Source: Clostridiaceae bacterium (GTDB lineage: Bacteria; Bacillota; Clostridia; Oscillospirales; Acutalibacteraceae). Taken from it: a DNA stretch of 38,397 bases. Shown here in pieces: positions 8,020-16,074 of this stretch (its first letter is position 1; each line of letters starts with the position of its first letter). Both the position numbers and the translations under genes were made by a program. The DNA is taken from the NCBI GenBank assembly GCA_016292455.1, contig JAEDIL010000005.1:1-38397 (forward strand). The letters are read 5' to 3'. The notes beneath the pieces were generated by a model that worked only from the letters and a program-made list of their open reading frames with translations, searched no databases and was not told the DNA's origin.

Positions 8020-8242
8020 GGCTATGACTGAAAAGAGTAGCCGGAAAGGCGCGCAGCAGAGAGGAACGCAAAAGCTGAAAGCGTTCTGCGCATACCGTCC
8101 GGTGAAGACATTCACGAGCCGGCTTTTGCCCGTGTGCCGCGTTAAGGCTTTTTGAGTGGAGCGCTTTTGCGCTCAATTTGGGTGGTACCGTGGAGCGTTG
8201 CTTCATCCCTTTTTCATCGGGAGAAGCGGCGCTTTTTGTTTT
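8020..8242 (+). promoter_or_regulatory. T-box riboswitch leader of hisS-aspS (Asp GAC specifier)
   Basis: This is a tRNA-sensing leader. The canonical T-box GGGTGGTACCGTGG is at 8180-8193. A terminator hairpin follows (arms AGCGTTGCTTC and GAAGCGGCGCT, 8194-8232) with a T run. Stem I can be folded by eye: basal GGCT/AGCC, then TGAA/TTCA, the specifier loop with AGTA on the left, and CCGGA/TCCGG above. The right side of the loop reads TGAA-GAC-A, so the specifier is GAC (Asp) at 8107-8109. CAT (His) overlaps it at 8109-8111. Stem III is GAGCGC-TTTT-GCGCTC. Uncharged tRNA-Asp should pair and favour antitermination. Confidence 0.92.
8194..8242 (+). terminator. T-box regulated terminator
   Basis: The imperfect hairpin with arms AGCGTTGCTTC..CCC and GGG.GAAGCGGCGCT is followed by TTTTTGTTTT. 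Its 5' arm directly abuts the T-box sequence and can be sequestered by the antiterminator fold. Confidence 0.8.
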
Positions 8243-8278
8243 ATAAAACACATCAACAACTTCACTCGGAGGTAAAAT

Positions 8279-9628
8279 ATGGCGCTTATTACAAAATCCA
8301 TCAAGGGTACTCAGGATACCCTCCCGTCCGAAAGCCACAAGGTGCGCTTTGTTGAACAGACGGCGCTCGAAGTTGCCGGAAATTGCGGCTTTCGCGAAAT
8401 CCGGATCCCCGTTTTTGAGCATACCGAGCTTTTTCAGCGTGGCGTCGGTGATACAACGGACGTTGTTCAGAAGGAAATGTATACTTTCCTTGACAAAGGT
8501 GAACGTTCAATAACTCTCCGTCCGGAGGGCACGGCAGGCGTTGTCCGTTCTTTTCTTGAAAACGGTCTTTATAACGAGCCGATGCCGCAAAAGCTCTGCT
8601 ACCTCGTTTCCTGCTATCGTTATGAAAAGCCTCAGGCAGGAAGACTGCGGGAGTTTCACCAGTTCGGTCTTGAATGTCTCGGAACGGCTTCTCCGGCGGC
8701 AGATGCAGAGGTCATAGGAATTGCAAACGACATTTTCAATTTCCTCGGTGTACGCGGTCTGAGGCTTGAAATCAACTCAATCGGCTGCCCCGCCTGCCGC
8801 AAGGATTACCACAAGGCTCTGCGCGAATATTTTGAAAACAGAAAGGGTGAGCTTTGCCACACCTGCCTTGACAGACTTGAACGCAACCCGATGAGAATTC
8901 TTGACTGCAAGAGTCCTGTCTGTTCCGAAATCGCAAAGGACGCGCCCAAAGCGCTCGATTATCTTTGCGATGAATGCCGGACTCATTTTGATTCGGTTCA
9001 GACATATCTCAGAGCGATGGAAATTCCGTTCACCGTTGAACCTTCAATTGTCAGAGGTCTTGATTATTACACAAAAACCGTGTTTGAGTTCGTCTCAACG
9101 GAAATCGGTGCTCAGGGTACTGTCTGCGGCGGCGGACGCTATGACGGACTCGTTGAGGAAATCGGCGGTGCGCATACTCCTGCGCTCGGCTTTGCAATGG
9201 GTATTGAAAGGCTGCTGCTTCTCATGGATAAGCAGGGACTGCCTTTCCCGGAGAGAGAAAAGTGCAGTCTTTATATTGCCACCATGGGCGAAAAGGCAAG
9301 CTTCAAGGCTGCTTCAATTGCTTCTGTTCTCAGACGCGAGGGTGTTGAAGTTCAGTTTGACGTTGTCGGCCGCTCGGTCAAGGCTCAGATGAAATATGCC
9401 AACAAGCTCGGCGCTGCGTTCACCGTAGTAATCGGAGACAGTGAGCTTGAAAGCGGAATTGTCAGACTCAAAAACATGGAAAGCGGCGAGGAAAACGAGG
9501 TTGCTCTTGAAGACTTTGAGGGTGCGTTTATGCGCGCTTCCCTGAGCGAGAGCCTGAAAGGTCTTGAAGACCTCGGAGTCGGAACCGGAATTGACCTTGA
9601 CTCAATTATGAACGGCAATCTGTTTTAA
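8279..9628 (+). CDS. hisS: Histidyl-tRNA synthetase
   Basis: This class II synthetase charges tRNA-His in the cytosol. The 449-residue length fits bacterial HisRS. Motif 1 follows the N terminus, motif 2 is YRYEKPQAGRLREFHQFG, the HisRS-specific motifs are GLDYYTKTVFEF and GGGRYDGLVEEIGG, and motif 3 is GFAMGIERLLLL. A C-terminal anticodon-binding domain starts about residue 340. A Cys-rich insertion segment (ELCHTCLDRLERNP and the preceding CPACRKDY) is present, as in many Firmicute HisRS. AGGAGG-type GGAGGTAAAAT precedes the ATG. It is controlled by the T-box and followed by aspS after 26 bp. Confidence 0.97.
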   Translation: MALITKSIKGTQDTLPSESHKVRFVEQTALEVAGNCGFREIRIPVFEHTELFQRGVGDTTDVVQKEMYTFLDKGERSITLRPEGTAGVVRSFLENGLYNEPMPQKLCYLVSCYRYEKPQAGRLREFHQFGLECLGTASPAADAEVIGIANDIFNFLGVRGLRLEINSIGCPACRKDYHKALREYFENRKGELCHTCLDRLERNPMRILDCKSPVCSEIAKDAPKALDYLCDECRTHFDSVQTYLRAMEIPFTVEPSIVRGLDYYTKTVFEFVSTEIGAQGTVCGGGRYDGLVEEIGGAHTPALGFAMGIERLLLLMDKQGLPFPEREKCSLYIATMGEKASFKAASIASVLRREGVEVQFDVVGRSVKAQMKYANKLGAAFTVVIGDSELESGIVRLKNMESGEENEVALEDFEGAFMRASLSESLKGLEDLGVGTGIDLDSIMNGNLF

Positions 9629-9654
9629 TGAAATTTATATAGAGGTGAATAAAA

Positions 9655-11433
9655 ATGGACAGAATGACAGGACTTAAAAGAACGGGCTATTGCGGCACGT
9701 TCAGTGCAAAAAACATAGGCGAGACCGTTGTTGTGTGCGGTTGGGTTCAAAAACAGCGTGACCTCGGCGCGCTCATCTTCGTTGACCTGCGCGACAGGAC
9801 GGGAATTGTTCAGCTTGCTTTTGACGACAAGACCGAAAAGAGCGTTTTTGAAAAGGCGGCGGCGGTCCGCAGTGAGTATGTTCTTATGGCGAAGGGTGTT
9901 GTCCGCGAGCGTTCTTCAAAGAATACCGAGATTCCGACGGGCGAAATTGAAATTGATGTTTCGGACCTGCGAATTCTCGGCGAAAGCGAAACTCCGCCGT
10001 TTGAAATTATTGAAAACTGCCCCACGAGTGAGCTGACAAGACTCAAATACCGCTATCTTGATTTGCGCCGCCCGGATTTGCAGAAGAATATCCTCATGCG
10101 CCACAGAATCACAAAGATTACGCGTGACTATTTCGATGAAAACGGCTTTATTGAAATTGAAACCCCGATGCTCATCAAGTCAACACCCGAAGGTGCAAGA
10201 GACTTCCTTGTTCCTTCAAGAATCCACAAGGGCAGCTTTTACGCTCTGCCTCAGTCTCCTCAGCTTTATAAGCAGCTTTCAATGGTTGCCGGCTTTGACC
10301 GCTATATGCAGATTGCCCGCTGCTTCCGCGATGAAGACCTGCGCGCGGACAGACAGCCGGAATTCACCCAGATCGACGTTGAAATGAGCTTTGTTGAAAT
10401 GGAAGACGTTCTTTCAATGATTGAGGGCTTCATGAAAAAGCTGTTCAAGGAAGCACTCGGAATTGAAATCAACGAAAAGCTTCCGCGTCTGACATATAAA
10501 GAGGCCATGGAGCGTTACGGCTCAGACAAGCCCGACACCCGCTACGGCATGGAAATTTTTGACCTTGCCGAGGAAGTCAGAGACTGCGGCTTCGGCGTAT
10601 TCTCAAATGCAGTCAAGGACGGCGCAAGAGTCTGCGGAATTACCGCAAAGAACGCATATTCCGTTCTCACAAGAAAAGAAATTGACAAGCTCACCGAATT
10701 TGTCAAGGGCATCGGTGCAAAGGGAATCGCGTGGGTAAGATACGGAGAGGACGGTTCGGTTGCTTCCTCCTTTGCAAAATTCATGAGTGAAGAGGAAATG
10801 GCTGCAATTGCAAAGAAAGCCGGCGCAGAAAAAGGAGACGTTGTTCTCATCATTGCCGATAAGGAGCGCGTCACTCTCCCGGTTCTCGGCGCACTTCGTC
10901 AGAATATTGCGAAGAAGCTTGACATCGTTCCGCAGGACAAATATAACCTGCTCTGGATTGTTGAGTTCCCGTTCTTCGACTGGGACGAAGAACTCGGTCA
11001 GTTCGTTGCAATGCACCACCCGTTCACCGCTCCGCTTGAAGAATGTCTGCCGTATCTTGAAAGCGACAAGGCTAACGTCAGAGCAACCGCCTATGACCTT
11101 GTTCTCAACGGAATTGAGCTTGCCAGCGGTTCAATCAGAATTACCGACCCCGAGCTTCAGAAGCGCATTTTTGAGCTTCTCGGTCTTTCCGATGAAGAGG
11201 CGTATGAAAAGTTCGGCTTCCTTACCGACGCTTTCAAATTCGGTGCACCGCCGCACGGCGGAATCGGAATCGGTCTTGACAGACTCTGTATGCAGCTTCT
11301 CCGCCTCGAAACTCTGCGCGACGTTGTTGCTTATCCGAAGGTTCAGAACGCGAGCGAGCCGATGACAAGCTGCCCGGCTGTTGTTGACAATGACCAGCTT
11401 CGCGAGCTTGGAATTGAAACCGTATCCGAGTAA
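9655..11433 (+). CDS. aspS: Aspartyl-tRNA synthetase
   Basis: This 592-residue bacterial-type AspRS has an N-terminal OB-fold anticodon-binding domain (WVQKQRDLGALIFVDLRDRTG), motif 2 (FRDEDLRADRQPEFTQID), a GAD insertion domain in the middle, and motif 3 (GIGIGLDRLCMQLL). It charges tRNA-Asp in the cytosol; sequence alone does not let me decide whether it also charges tRNA-Asn. GAGGTGAATAAAA precedes the ATG. It forms an operon with hisS under a T-box whose specifier is an Asp codon, and ends at a hairpin terminator. Confidence 0.97.
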   Translation: MDRMTGLKRTGYCGTFSAKNIGETVVVCGWVQKQRDLGALIFVDLRDRTGIVQLAFDDKTEKSVFEKAAAVRSEYVLMAKGVVRERSSKNTEIPTGEIEIDVSDLRILGESETPPFEIIENCPTSELTRLKYRYLDLRRPDLQKNILMRHRITKITRDYFDENGFIEIETPMLIKSTPEGARDFLVPSRIHKGSFYALPQSPQLYKQLSMVAGFDRYMQIARCFRDEDLRADRQPEFTQIDVEMSFVEMEDVLSMIEGFMKKLFKEALGIEINEKLPRLTYKEAMERYGSDKPDTRYGMEIFDLAEEVRDCGFGVFSNAVKDGARVCGITAKNAYSVLTRKEIDKLTEFVKGIGAKGIAWVRYGEDGSVASSFAKFMSEEEMAAIAKKAGAEKGDVVLIIADKERVTLPVLGALRQNIAKKLDIVPQDKYNLLWIVEFPFFDWDEELGQFVAMHHPFTAPLEECLPYLESDKANVRATAYDLVLNGIELASGSIRITDPELQKRIFELLGLSDEEAYEKFGFLTDAFKFGAPPHGGIGIGLDRLCMQLLRLETLRDVVAYPKVQNASEPMTSCPAVVDNDQLRELGIETVSE

Positions 11434-11461
11434 AAATAAACATATTGTAAAAAGTTTTTAA

Positions 11462-11508
11462 CAGATGTTGAACATTTTTAGGAATGTTTGACATCTGGTT
11501 TTTTTTAG
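11462..11508 (+). terminator. Terminator of hisS-aspS, overlapping the next promoter
   Basis: The arms AGATGTTGAACATT and AATGTTTGACATCT form a hairpin with two non-Watson-Crick positions, followed by GG and eight T. Its 3' arm contains the TTGACA used as -35 by the following gene. Confidence 0.75.
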
Positions 11509-11515
11509 CTATAAT
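11488..11515 (+). promoter_or_regulatory. Promoter of the phosphoesterase gene, inside the terminator
   Basis: TTGACA (11488-11493) and TATAAT (11510-11515) with 16 bp between match consensus at every base. The -35 box lies in the 3' arm of the aspS terminator and the T tract forms the spacer. Confidence 0.65.
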
Positions 11516-11576
11516 TTTTTTGAAAAGATTATTTCGGAGAAAACTTTCAGGAAAAGATTATGGAAAGGGGATCATT

Positions 11577-12950
11577 ATGATTTCAATCAAAAATCTGGCA
11601 AGGACGGCACTCTCCGTCTTATCTGCCTTTTTCTTCACCGTTCTTTCGTTTCTGACTGTCGGGCCGAAAACGCAGGAGCTTCCGACAACTCCCGCTGACT
11701 TCACGCCGGTGGTTCGCTTTGCTGTTTGCAGCGACGTTCATTTCAAAAACGACAATGAGCTTGAAGCGCGCGGCGAAGAAGCAGGCGAGGAATATGAGGA
11801 GTATCTTGAAGAAGTTGTTGTTCCGCCTCAGAGACTTGCCGCGGCAATCAACAGCGCGTATGACTACGCCGACAATTATGACGGCTATAAGGGGCTTGAC
11901 GCTTTTGCCGTTGCCGGCGATTTCACCAACAGGGGAAAGCCCGAACAGTATGAAGCTTTTGTCAACACCTGCAACGAAAACCTGCGCGAGGGCACTCAGA
12001 GGGTAATCAGCATAGGTAACCACGAGTTTATGGATTACGGCAATAAGAGAAGCGAAGCAATAAAAGCCTTTGAAAAATACATCGGTGCAGCGAACAGCCA
12101 TTATGTAATCAACGGCTACCATTTTATTGCTGTTTCCTATGACGAACTGGCAGAAACCTATGTCAAGTCCGGTGTATGGCTCAAAAAGGAGCTTGACAAG
12201 GCGGTTGCCGACACGGGAGACAAACCGATTTTTGTTTTCCAGCATCCGGCTCCGTTTTCAACAATTTACGGCTCGATCAATTGGGGAGATAAGATGATTT
12301 CCGCTGTTCTGAAAGATTATCCGCAGGTTGTTGATTTTTCGGGACACTCACATTATCCTATCAATGACCCGCGCTCAATCTGGCAGGGTAAATTCACCGC
12401 TCTCGGCTGCGGAACGCTTGCATATTTTGAAACCGAGCTTGACACAATTGACGGCAACTTCCCCGGAGATTATGAAGAAGCTGCTCAGTATTATATCGTT
12501 GAAGCAGACAAGAACGGCAATGTCAGAATCAGAGCGTATGACATTATCACAGAGCAGTTCTTTGACTTTGAGTATTATCTCAGCGACCTTGCAGAAAAGA
12601 ACTATCCGTATTCGCCCTATAACCTCAGGAAGCTCGACGGAAAGCCTGTTTTTGAAAACGGCGGCAACATGACTGTTTCGCTCAACGAAGACGGAGAAAC
12701 CATTCTGAGCTTTGACGGCGCAAAGGACAGGTTTGTTACCGAAAGCTATAAACTGACTGTGAGCCGGGGCGCAGTAAAGGTTTTTGAAGATAACTTTTCC
12801 GGCAAGTATATGTATCTTTTCGAGGAGGATTGCTATAATATCAACCTCGGAAAGCTCAGAAGCGGAAAGAAACATACCGTTGTTCTTTATGCACTCAATG
12901 CTTTTGCAGAAACTTCAAAGCCCGTAAAATTCAGCTTTACCGCTGCGTAA
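11577..12950 (+). CDS. Secreted calcineurin-like metallophosphoesterase
   Basis: This 457-residue protein has an N-terminal signal sequence (hydrophobic stretch about 10-28, LSVLSAFFFTVLSFLTVG) without a lipobox cysteine, so it is probably exported. The di-metal phosphoesterase signature is complete and in order: CSDVHF (D-x-H), GDFTNRG, GNHEFMD, the FQHPAPF histidine and GHSHYP. A C-terminal region of about 110 residues looks like a beta-sandwich domain. The substrate cannot be predicted. The start at 11577 is chosen because AAAGGGG is six bases upstream and a signal peptide begins there; longer in-frame starts reach back into the promoter. Confidence 0.88.
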   Translation: MISIKNLARTALSVLSAFFFTVLSFLTVGPKTQELPTTPADFTPVVRFAVCSDVHFKNDNELEARGEEAGEEYEEYLEEVVVPPQRLAAAINSAYDYADNYDGYKGLDAFAVAGDFTNRGKPEQYEAFVNTCNENLREGTQRVISIGNHEFMDYGNKRSEAIKAFEKYIGAANSHYVINGYHFIAVSYDELAETYVKSGVWLKKELDKAVADTGDKPIFVFQHPAPFSTIYGSINWGDKMISAVLKDYPQVVDFSGHSHYPINDPRSIWQGKFTALGCGTLAYFETELDTIDGNFPGDYEEAAQYYIVEADKNGNVRIRAYDIITEQFFDFEYYLSDLAEKNYPYSPYNLRKLDGKPVFENGGNMTVSLNEDGETILSFDGAKDRFVTESYKLTVSRGAVKVFEDNFSGKYMYLFEEDCYNINLGKLRSGKKHTVVLYALNAFAETSKPVKFSFTAA

Positions 12951-12961
12951 ATTATTGTCAG

Positions 12962-12994
12962 GACTGTCGGCATTGTCGGCAGTCTTTTGATTTT
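12962..12994 (+). terminator. Terminator after the phosphoesterase gene
   Basis: The hairpin GACTGTCG / CGGCAGTC (one G-U pair) is followed by TTTTGATTTTTT. Confidence 0.7.
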
Positions 12995-13024
12995 TTACGG
13001 CAGAAAACGAGCAGTCGGAGAATA

Positions 13025-13053
13025 TTGACTTTCAAAAAAGATTAACCTATAAT
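13025..13053 (+). promoter_or_regulatory. Promoter of the zinc-ribbon membrane protein and rmlB-like gene
   Basis: TTGACT (13025-13030) and TATAAT (13048-13053) are separated by 17 bp. Confidence 0.65.
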
Positions 13054-13107
13054 TAAAGGAGAAGGAATACAATATATAACATGAAATAATTGCTTTTTGG
13101 AGGAAAA

Positions 13108-13521
13108 ATGAACAGACTTCGCCAATTTATGTACGGAAGATACGGAGCGGATCAGCTCGGCATGGCTTTGGTGATTCTCGGCTGCGTTGTGACGTTCGTG
13201 CTTTCGCTTTTCAGAATGCAGTATCAGCGTTTTTTTGTTTCGCTTCTTCTGAGACTTGTCAGTCTGATACCGTACCTGCTCTTTCTGCTCAGGGCGCTGT
13301 CAAAGGATATTGACAGGCGCAGAGCGGAAAATGAACGCTTTTTGAAGTATTGGCTTCCGGTCAGAAGCAGATTTGTCACAAAAGCGGCTCAGCTGCGGGA
13401 TAAGGAACACAGATATTTCAAGTGCCCGGGTTGTTCAAGAACACTGAGAGTGCCGAAAGGCAAAGGAAAAATTGAAATATCCTGTCCGCACTGCCAAAGA
13501 AAGTTTAAAAAGAGAACATGA
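13108..13521 (+). CDS. Small membrane protein with C-terminal zinc ribbon
   Basis: I do not recognise a named family for this 137-residue protein. It has two predicted membrane segments (about residues 18-36, GMALVILGCVVTFVLSLF, and 41-62, LLLRLVSLIPYLLFLLRAL). A basic linker follows, then a zinc-ribbon-like pair of knuckles, CPGC and CPHC, about 16 residues apart near the C terminus, ending in a Lys/Arg cluster. The ribbon probably faces the cytosol. ATG 13108 has GGAGG just upstream. Its stop codon overlaps the region before the following dehydratase gene, so the two are in one transcript. Confidence 0.75.
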   Translation: MNRLRQFMYGRYGADQLGMALVILGCVVTFVLSLFRMQYQRFFVSLLLRLVSLIPYLLFLLRALSKDIDRRRAENERFLKYWLPVRSRFVTKAAQLRDKEHRYFKCPGCSRTLRVPKGKGKIEISCPHCQRKFKKRT

Positions 13522-13532
13522 GGGGATTTCCA

Positions 13533-14552
13533 ATGAAAACTATTCTTGTGACCGGCGGCGCCGGCTTTATCGGCTCAAATTTTGTTTATTATATGCTTGA
13601 AAAGCACCCCGGGTGGCGTGTTGTTTGTTTTGACGCGCTGACTTATGCCGGCAATCTTGAAACACTTGAAGACGCAATGAAAAACGAAAAATTCCGCTTT
13701 GTCAAGGGCGATATAACGGACAGAAAGGCTGTTTTTTCGCTTTTTGAGGAAGAACGCTTTGACTTTGTTGTCAACTTTGCCGCGGAGTCGCACGTTGACC
13801 GTTCAATTGAAGCGCCGGAGATTTTTCTCAGAACCAATATTCTCGGAACACAGGTGCTGCTTGACGCATGCCGGAAGAATAATACCCGTTTCCATCAGGT
13901 TTCCACCGATGAGGTTTACGGCGACCTTCCGCTTGACCGTCCGGATTTGTTCTTTACCGAGGAGACTCCGATTCATACATCCTCTCCTTATTCTGCGAGC
14001 AAGGCTTCGGCAGATCTTCTCACAATGGCGTATTACCGCACATACGGACTGCCTGTGACAATCAGCCGCTGCTCAAATAACTACGGCCCTTACCACTTCC
14101 CGGAAAAGCTCATTCCCCTGATGATTGCGAACGCACTTGAAAACAAGCCGCTGCCTGTTTACGGCGAGGGAAAGAATGTCCGCGACTGGCTCTATGTCAG
14201 GGATCACTGCAAGGCGATTGACATGATTCTTGAAAACGGCAGGCCGGGTGAAGTTTATAACATCGGCGGTCACAACGAGCGCACAAACCTTGAAGTTGTC
14301 AGAACCGTTCTGAGAATACTCGGCAAGAGCGAGGAGCTCATTAAGTTCGTCAAGGACCGCCCCGGTCACGATATGCGCTATGCCATTGATCCGACAAAAA
14401 TCAGAAATGAGCTCGGCTGGTACCCGGAAACCGATTTTGATACGGGAATTCAGAAAACTGTTGAGTGGTATCTCAATAACCGCTCATGGTGGAAAAACAT
14501 TATCAGCGGCGATTATGTGAAGTATTACGAAAGAATGTACGGCAAAAGATAA
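13533..14552 (+). CDS. rfbB: dTDP-glucose 4,6-dehydratase
   Basis: This extended short-chain dehydrogenase of 339 residues converts dTDP-glucose to dTDP-4-keto-6-deoxyglucose, the second step of dTDP-rhamnose and related deoxysugar synthesis. It has the NAD loop GGAGFIGSNF, NFAAESHVDRSI, the STDEVYGDL block, the catalytic YSASKASAD (Tyr-x-x-x-Lys) and the substrate block NNYGPYHFPEKLIP. I start at ATG 13533 because GAGGGG (13519-13525) is well spaced. No rmlA, rmlC or rmlD is nearby, so the rest of the pathway must be elsewhere. Confidence 0.93.
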   Translation: MKTILVTGGAGFIGSNFVYYMLEKHPGWRVVCFDALTYAGNLETLEDAMKNEKFRFVKGDITDRKAVFSLFEEERFDFVVNFAAESHVDRSIEAPEIFLRTNILGTQVLLDACRKNNTRFHQVSTDEVYGDLPLDRPDLFFTEETPIHTSSPYSASKASADLLTMAYYRTYGLPVTISRCSNNYGPYHFPEKLIPLMIANALENKPLPVYGEGKNVRDWLYVRDHCKAIDMILENGRPGEVYNIGGHNERTNLEVVRTVLRILGKSEELIKFVKDRPGHDMRYAIDPTKIRNELGWYPETDFDTGIQKTVEWYLNNRSWWKNIISGDYVKYYERMYGKR

Positions 14553-14590
14553 CAGCTTCCGGACGCGAAAAAAACGTAATACCATATTCT

Positions 14591-14691
14591 GCGCAGACCA
14601 AAAATCAAAGTAAAAAAAGAAAGCTATAATTCACGAATCCAAAGAGAACACTCTTTGAAAAGCGGATTATAGCTTTTTTCTGTTTGTCTGC
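14591..14691. terminator. Bidirectional hairpin between convergent genes
   Basis: A perfect 10-bp stem AAGCTATAAT/ATTATAGCTT (14621-14630 and 14666-14675) is flanked by an A-rich tract on the left and a T tract on the right, as expected for terminators on both strands. A second hairpin AAAGAG-AACA-CTCTTT lies in its loop. The outer ends GCAGACCAAA and TTTGTCTGC are also partly complementary. A similar element is at 24296-24409. Confidence 0.7.
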
Positions 14692-14760
14692 ACATTCAGT
14701 CACTTTTTCGCCCTCAGCCGGAATTCGGGACCGTCAAAGGGCGAAGCTTTATATTTACCT

Positions 14761-16002
14761 TTACTGCTTTGCGCCGTTGTCAAACATTTCAAGAGCCTTG
14801 ACAGAAACAGCAAAGCAGCCTGCAAGACCTTCTTCGTTCATGTTGTCATAGGTGTCACGGCGGGTGTGATAGTAATCTTCAAGCTTGTGGTTGAGTCCGG
14901 TGATGCCTGTTGCGCGGAAGCCTGCCTGAGCAAAAGCGGCAGAATCGGTTGCACCGCCGAGCGGAGGAACCATGCCTTTCTGGCAGGGAACGCCGATTTC
15001 CTTTGCTGCTTCCATAAAGAGGTCTGAAACGTCCTTGTCAGCGGCAACGGTTGCGTTGAGGTCGCGATAGTTGACCATGAGGTATTTCGGATCATGAATA
15101 GTGTCGTATGAGAAGATGAAAGTCGGAACGTCATCAAACTCACCCTTGTGAGCTTCGCACCATGCTTTTGCACCGCGGAGACCGGCTTCTTCGCTGCCGG
15201 TGAGAATAACACCTAATTCGGTGTTTTCAAGCTCAATGCCTTCGTCTTTGAGGAATTTGAGAATACTGATTCCCATGTAGCAGCCGGAGAGGTTGTCGTT
15301 TGCTCCGTCAACAACGCGGCGGTAGTTGACCATGAAGTAAAGTCCGATTATGAACGGAACAAAGATAAGTCCCCAGAGAGCCGCCTTCGCGAGGGGATCG
15401 GCAAGGTCAATCTGTCCGAAGCTGAAACCGTTTTTTGAAAGGGAAATGATTGAAAGAACAAGGTAATAGATTGCACCGAGACCGCAGATGATTGCATGAC
15501 CTTCAAAGCCCACGCCGCCGAGCTTATAGTTGACGGGCCACTCCCAGGCTGCGTCCGGGTGACCGTTGAAGATGATTCTCCTCTTGGTTTCACCGGTGCA
15601 TTTCTTGATTGCGGTAACATTGTGTCCGGTCTTTTCCTTGAAGAAAGGATCAACAACCTTTTTGTAGGTGCCGAATTCAAGAAGCGCAATACCGAGACCG
15701 ACAACGATGAGAACGATTGAAGCCGCCGGCAGGAAGAAGAACAGCGCTATTGCCGCAAGAACAAAGGTAAGCGTGAAGAACAGCCAGCCGTAAAAAGCGC
15801 CGGGACGCTCCTTGAAGGACTCAACGTCTGCTTTGTCGCAGCCACATTCCTCTTTGAGAACCTTTGCCATGTATTCACATGACTGCTTTTCTCCCTTTGA
15901 ACCGGGGCTGCGTTTCTCAAAGGTCTTGATGATGTGGGTAATCTCCTTGACCATGTAGGAAGCTGCTTCATTTTTTCTGCTGATGATTTTTGATAAATCC
16001 AT
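14761..16002 (-). CDS. Membrane-embedded M28-family metallopeptidase
   Basis: This 413-residue protein has the zinc aminopeptidase signature of family M28: GHPDA (H148, D150), GANDNLSG (D236), GSEEAGLRGA (E271 and E272), SYD (about D300) and YYHTRRDT (H379). Unlike soluble members it carries four hydrophobic segments: about 70-90 and 92-110 before the first ligand, and about 166-188 and 206-226 between the first and second ligand. The catalytic domain is therefore split by a membrane hairpin. The substrate is unknown. GAGAGAGAAACCC precedes the ATG. It has its own promoter and faces rfbB across a bidirectional terminator. Confidence 0.85.
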   Translation of the reverse strand: MDLSKIISRKNEAASYMVKEITHIIKTFEKRSPGSKGEKQSCEYMAKVLKEECGCDKADVESFKERPGAFYGWLFFTLTFVLAAIALFFFLPAASIVLIVVGLGIALLEFGTYKKVVDPFFKEKTGHNVTAIKKCTGETKRRIIFNGHPDAAWEWPVNYKLGGVGFEGHAIICGLGAIYYLVLSIISLSKNGFSFGQIDLADPLAKAALWGLIFVPFIIGLYFMVNYRRVVDGANDNLSGCYMGISILKFLKDEGIELENTELGVILTGSEEAGLRGAKAWCEAHKGEFDDVPTFIFSYDTIHDPKYLMVNYRDLNATVAADKDVSDLFMEAAKEIGVPCQKGMVPPLGGATDSAAFAQAGFRATGITGLNHKLEDYYHTRRDTYDNMNEEGLAGCFAVSVKALEMFDNGAKQ

Positions 16003-16041
16003 GGGTTTCTCTCTCCTGTTCTGGAAAAAATTTCAATCAGT

Positions 16042-16070
16042 ATTCTAACACAAAATCGACGTTTGTTCAA
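16042..16070 (-). promoter_or_regulatory. Promoter of the M28 peptidase gene
   Basis: On the minus strand TTGAAC (16065-16070) and TAGAAT (16042-16047) are 17 bp apart, again in a GTTAGAATA context. The -35 box lies within a few bases of the end of the mltG gene. Confidence 0.6.
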
Positions 16071-16074
16071 GTTT

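Noticed and set aside
8110..8114. Second independent specifier (CAC, His) in the T-box
   Set aside because: The CAC at 8113-8115 lies in the paired lower stem rather than in the specifier loop.
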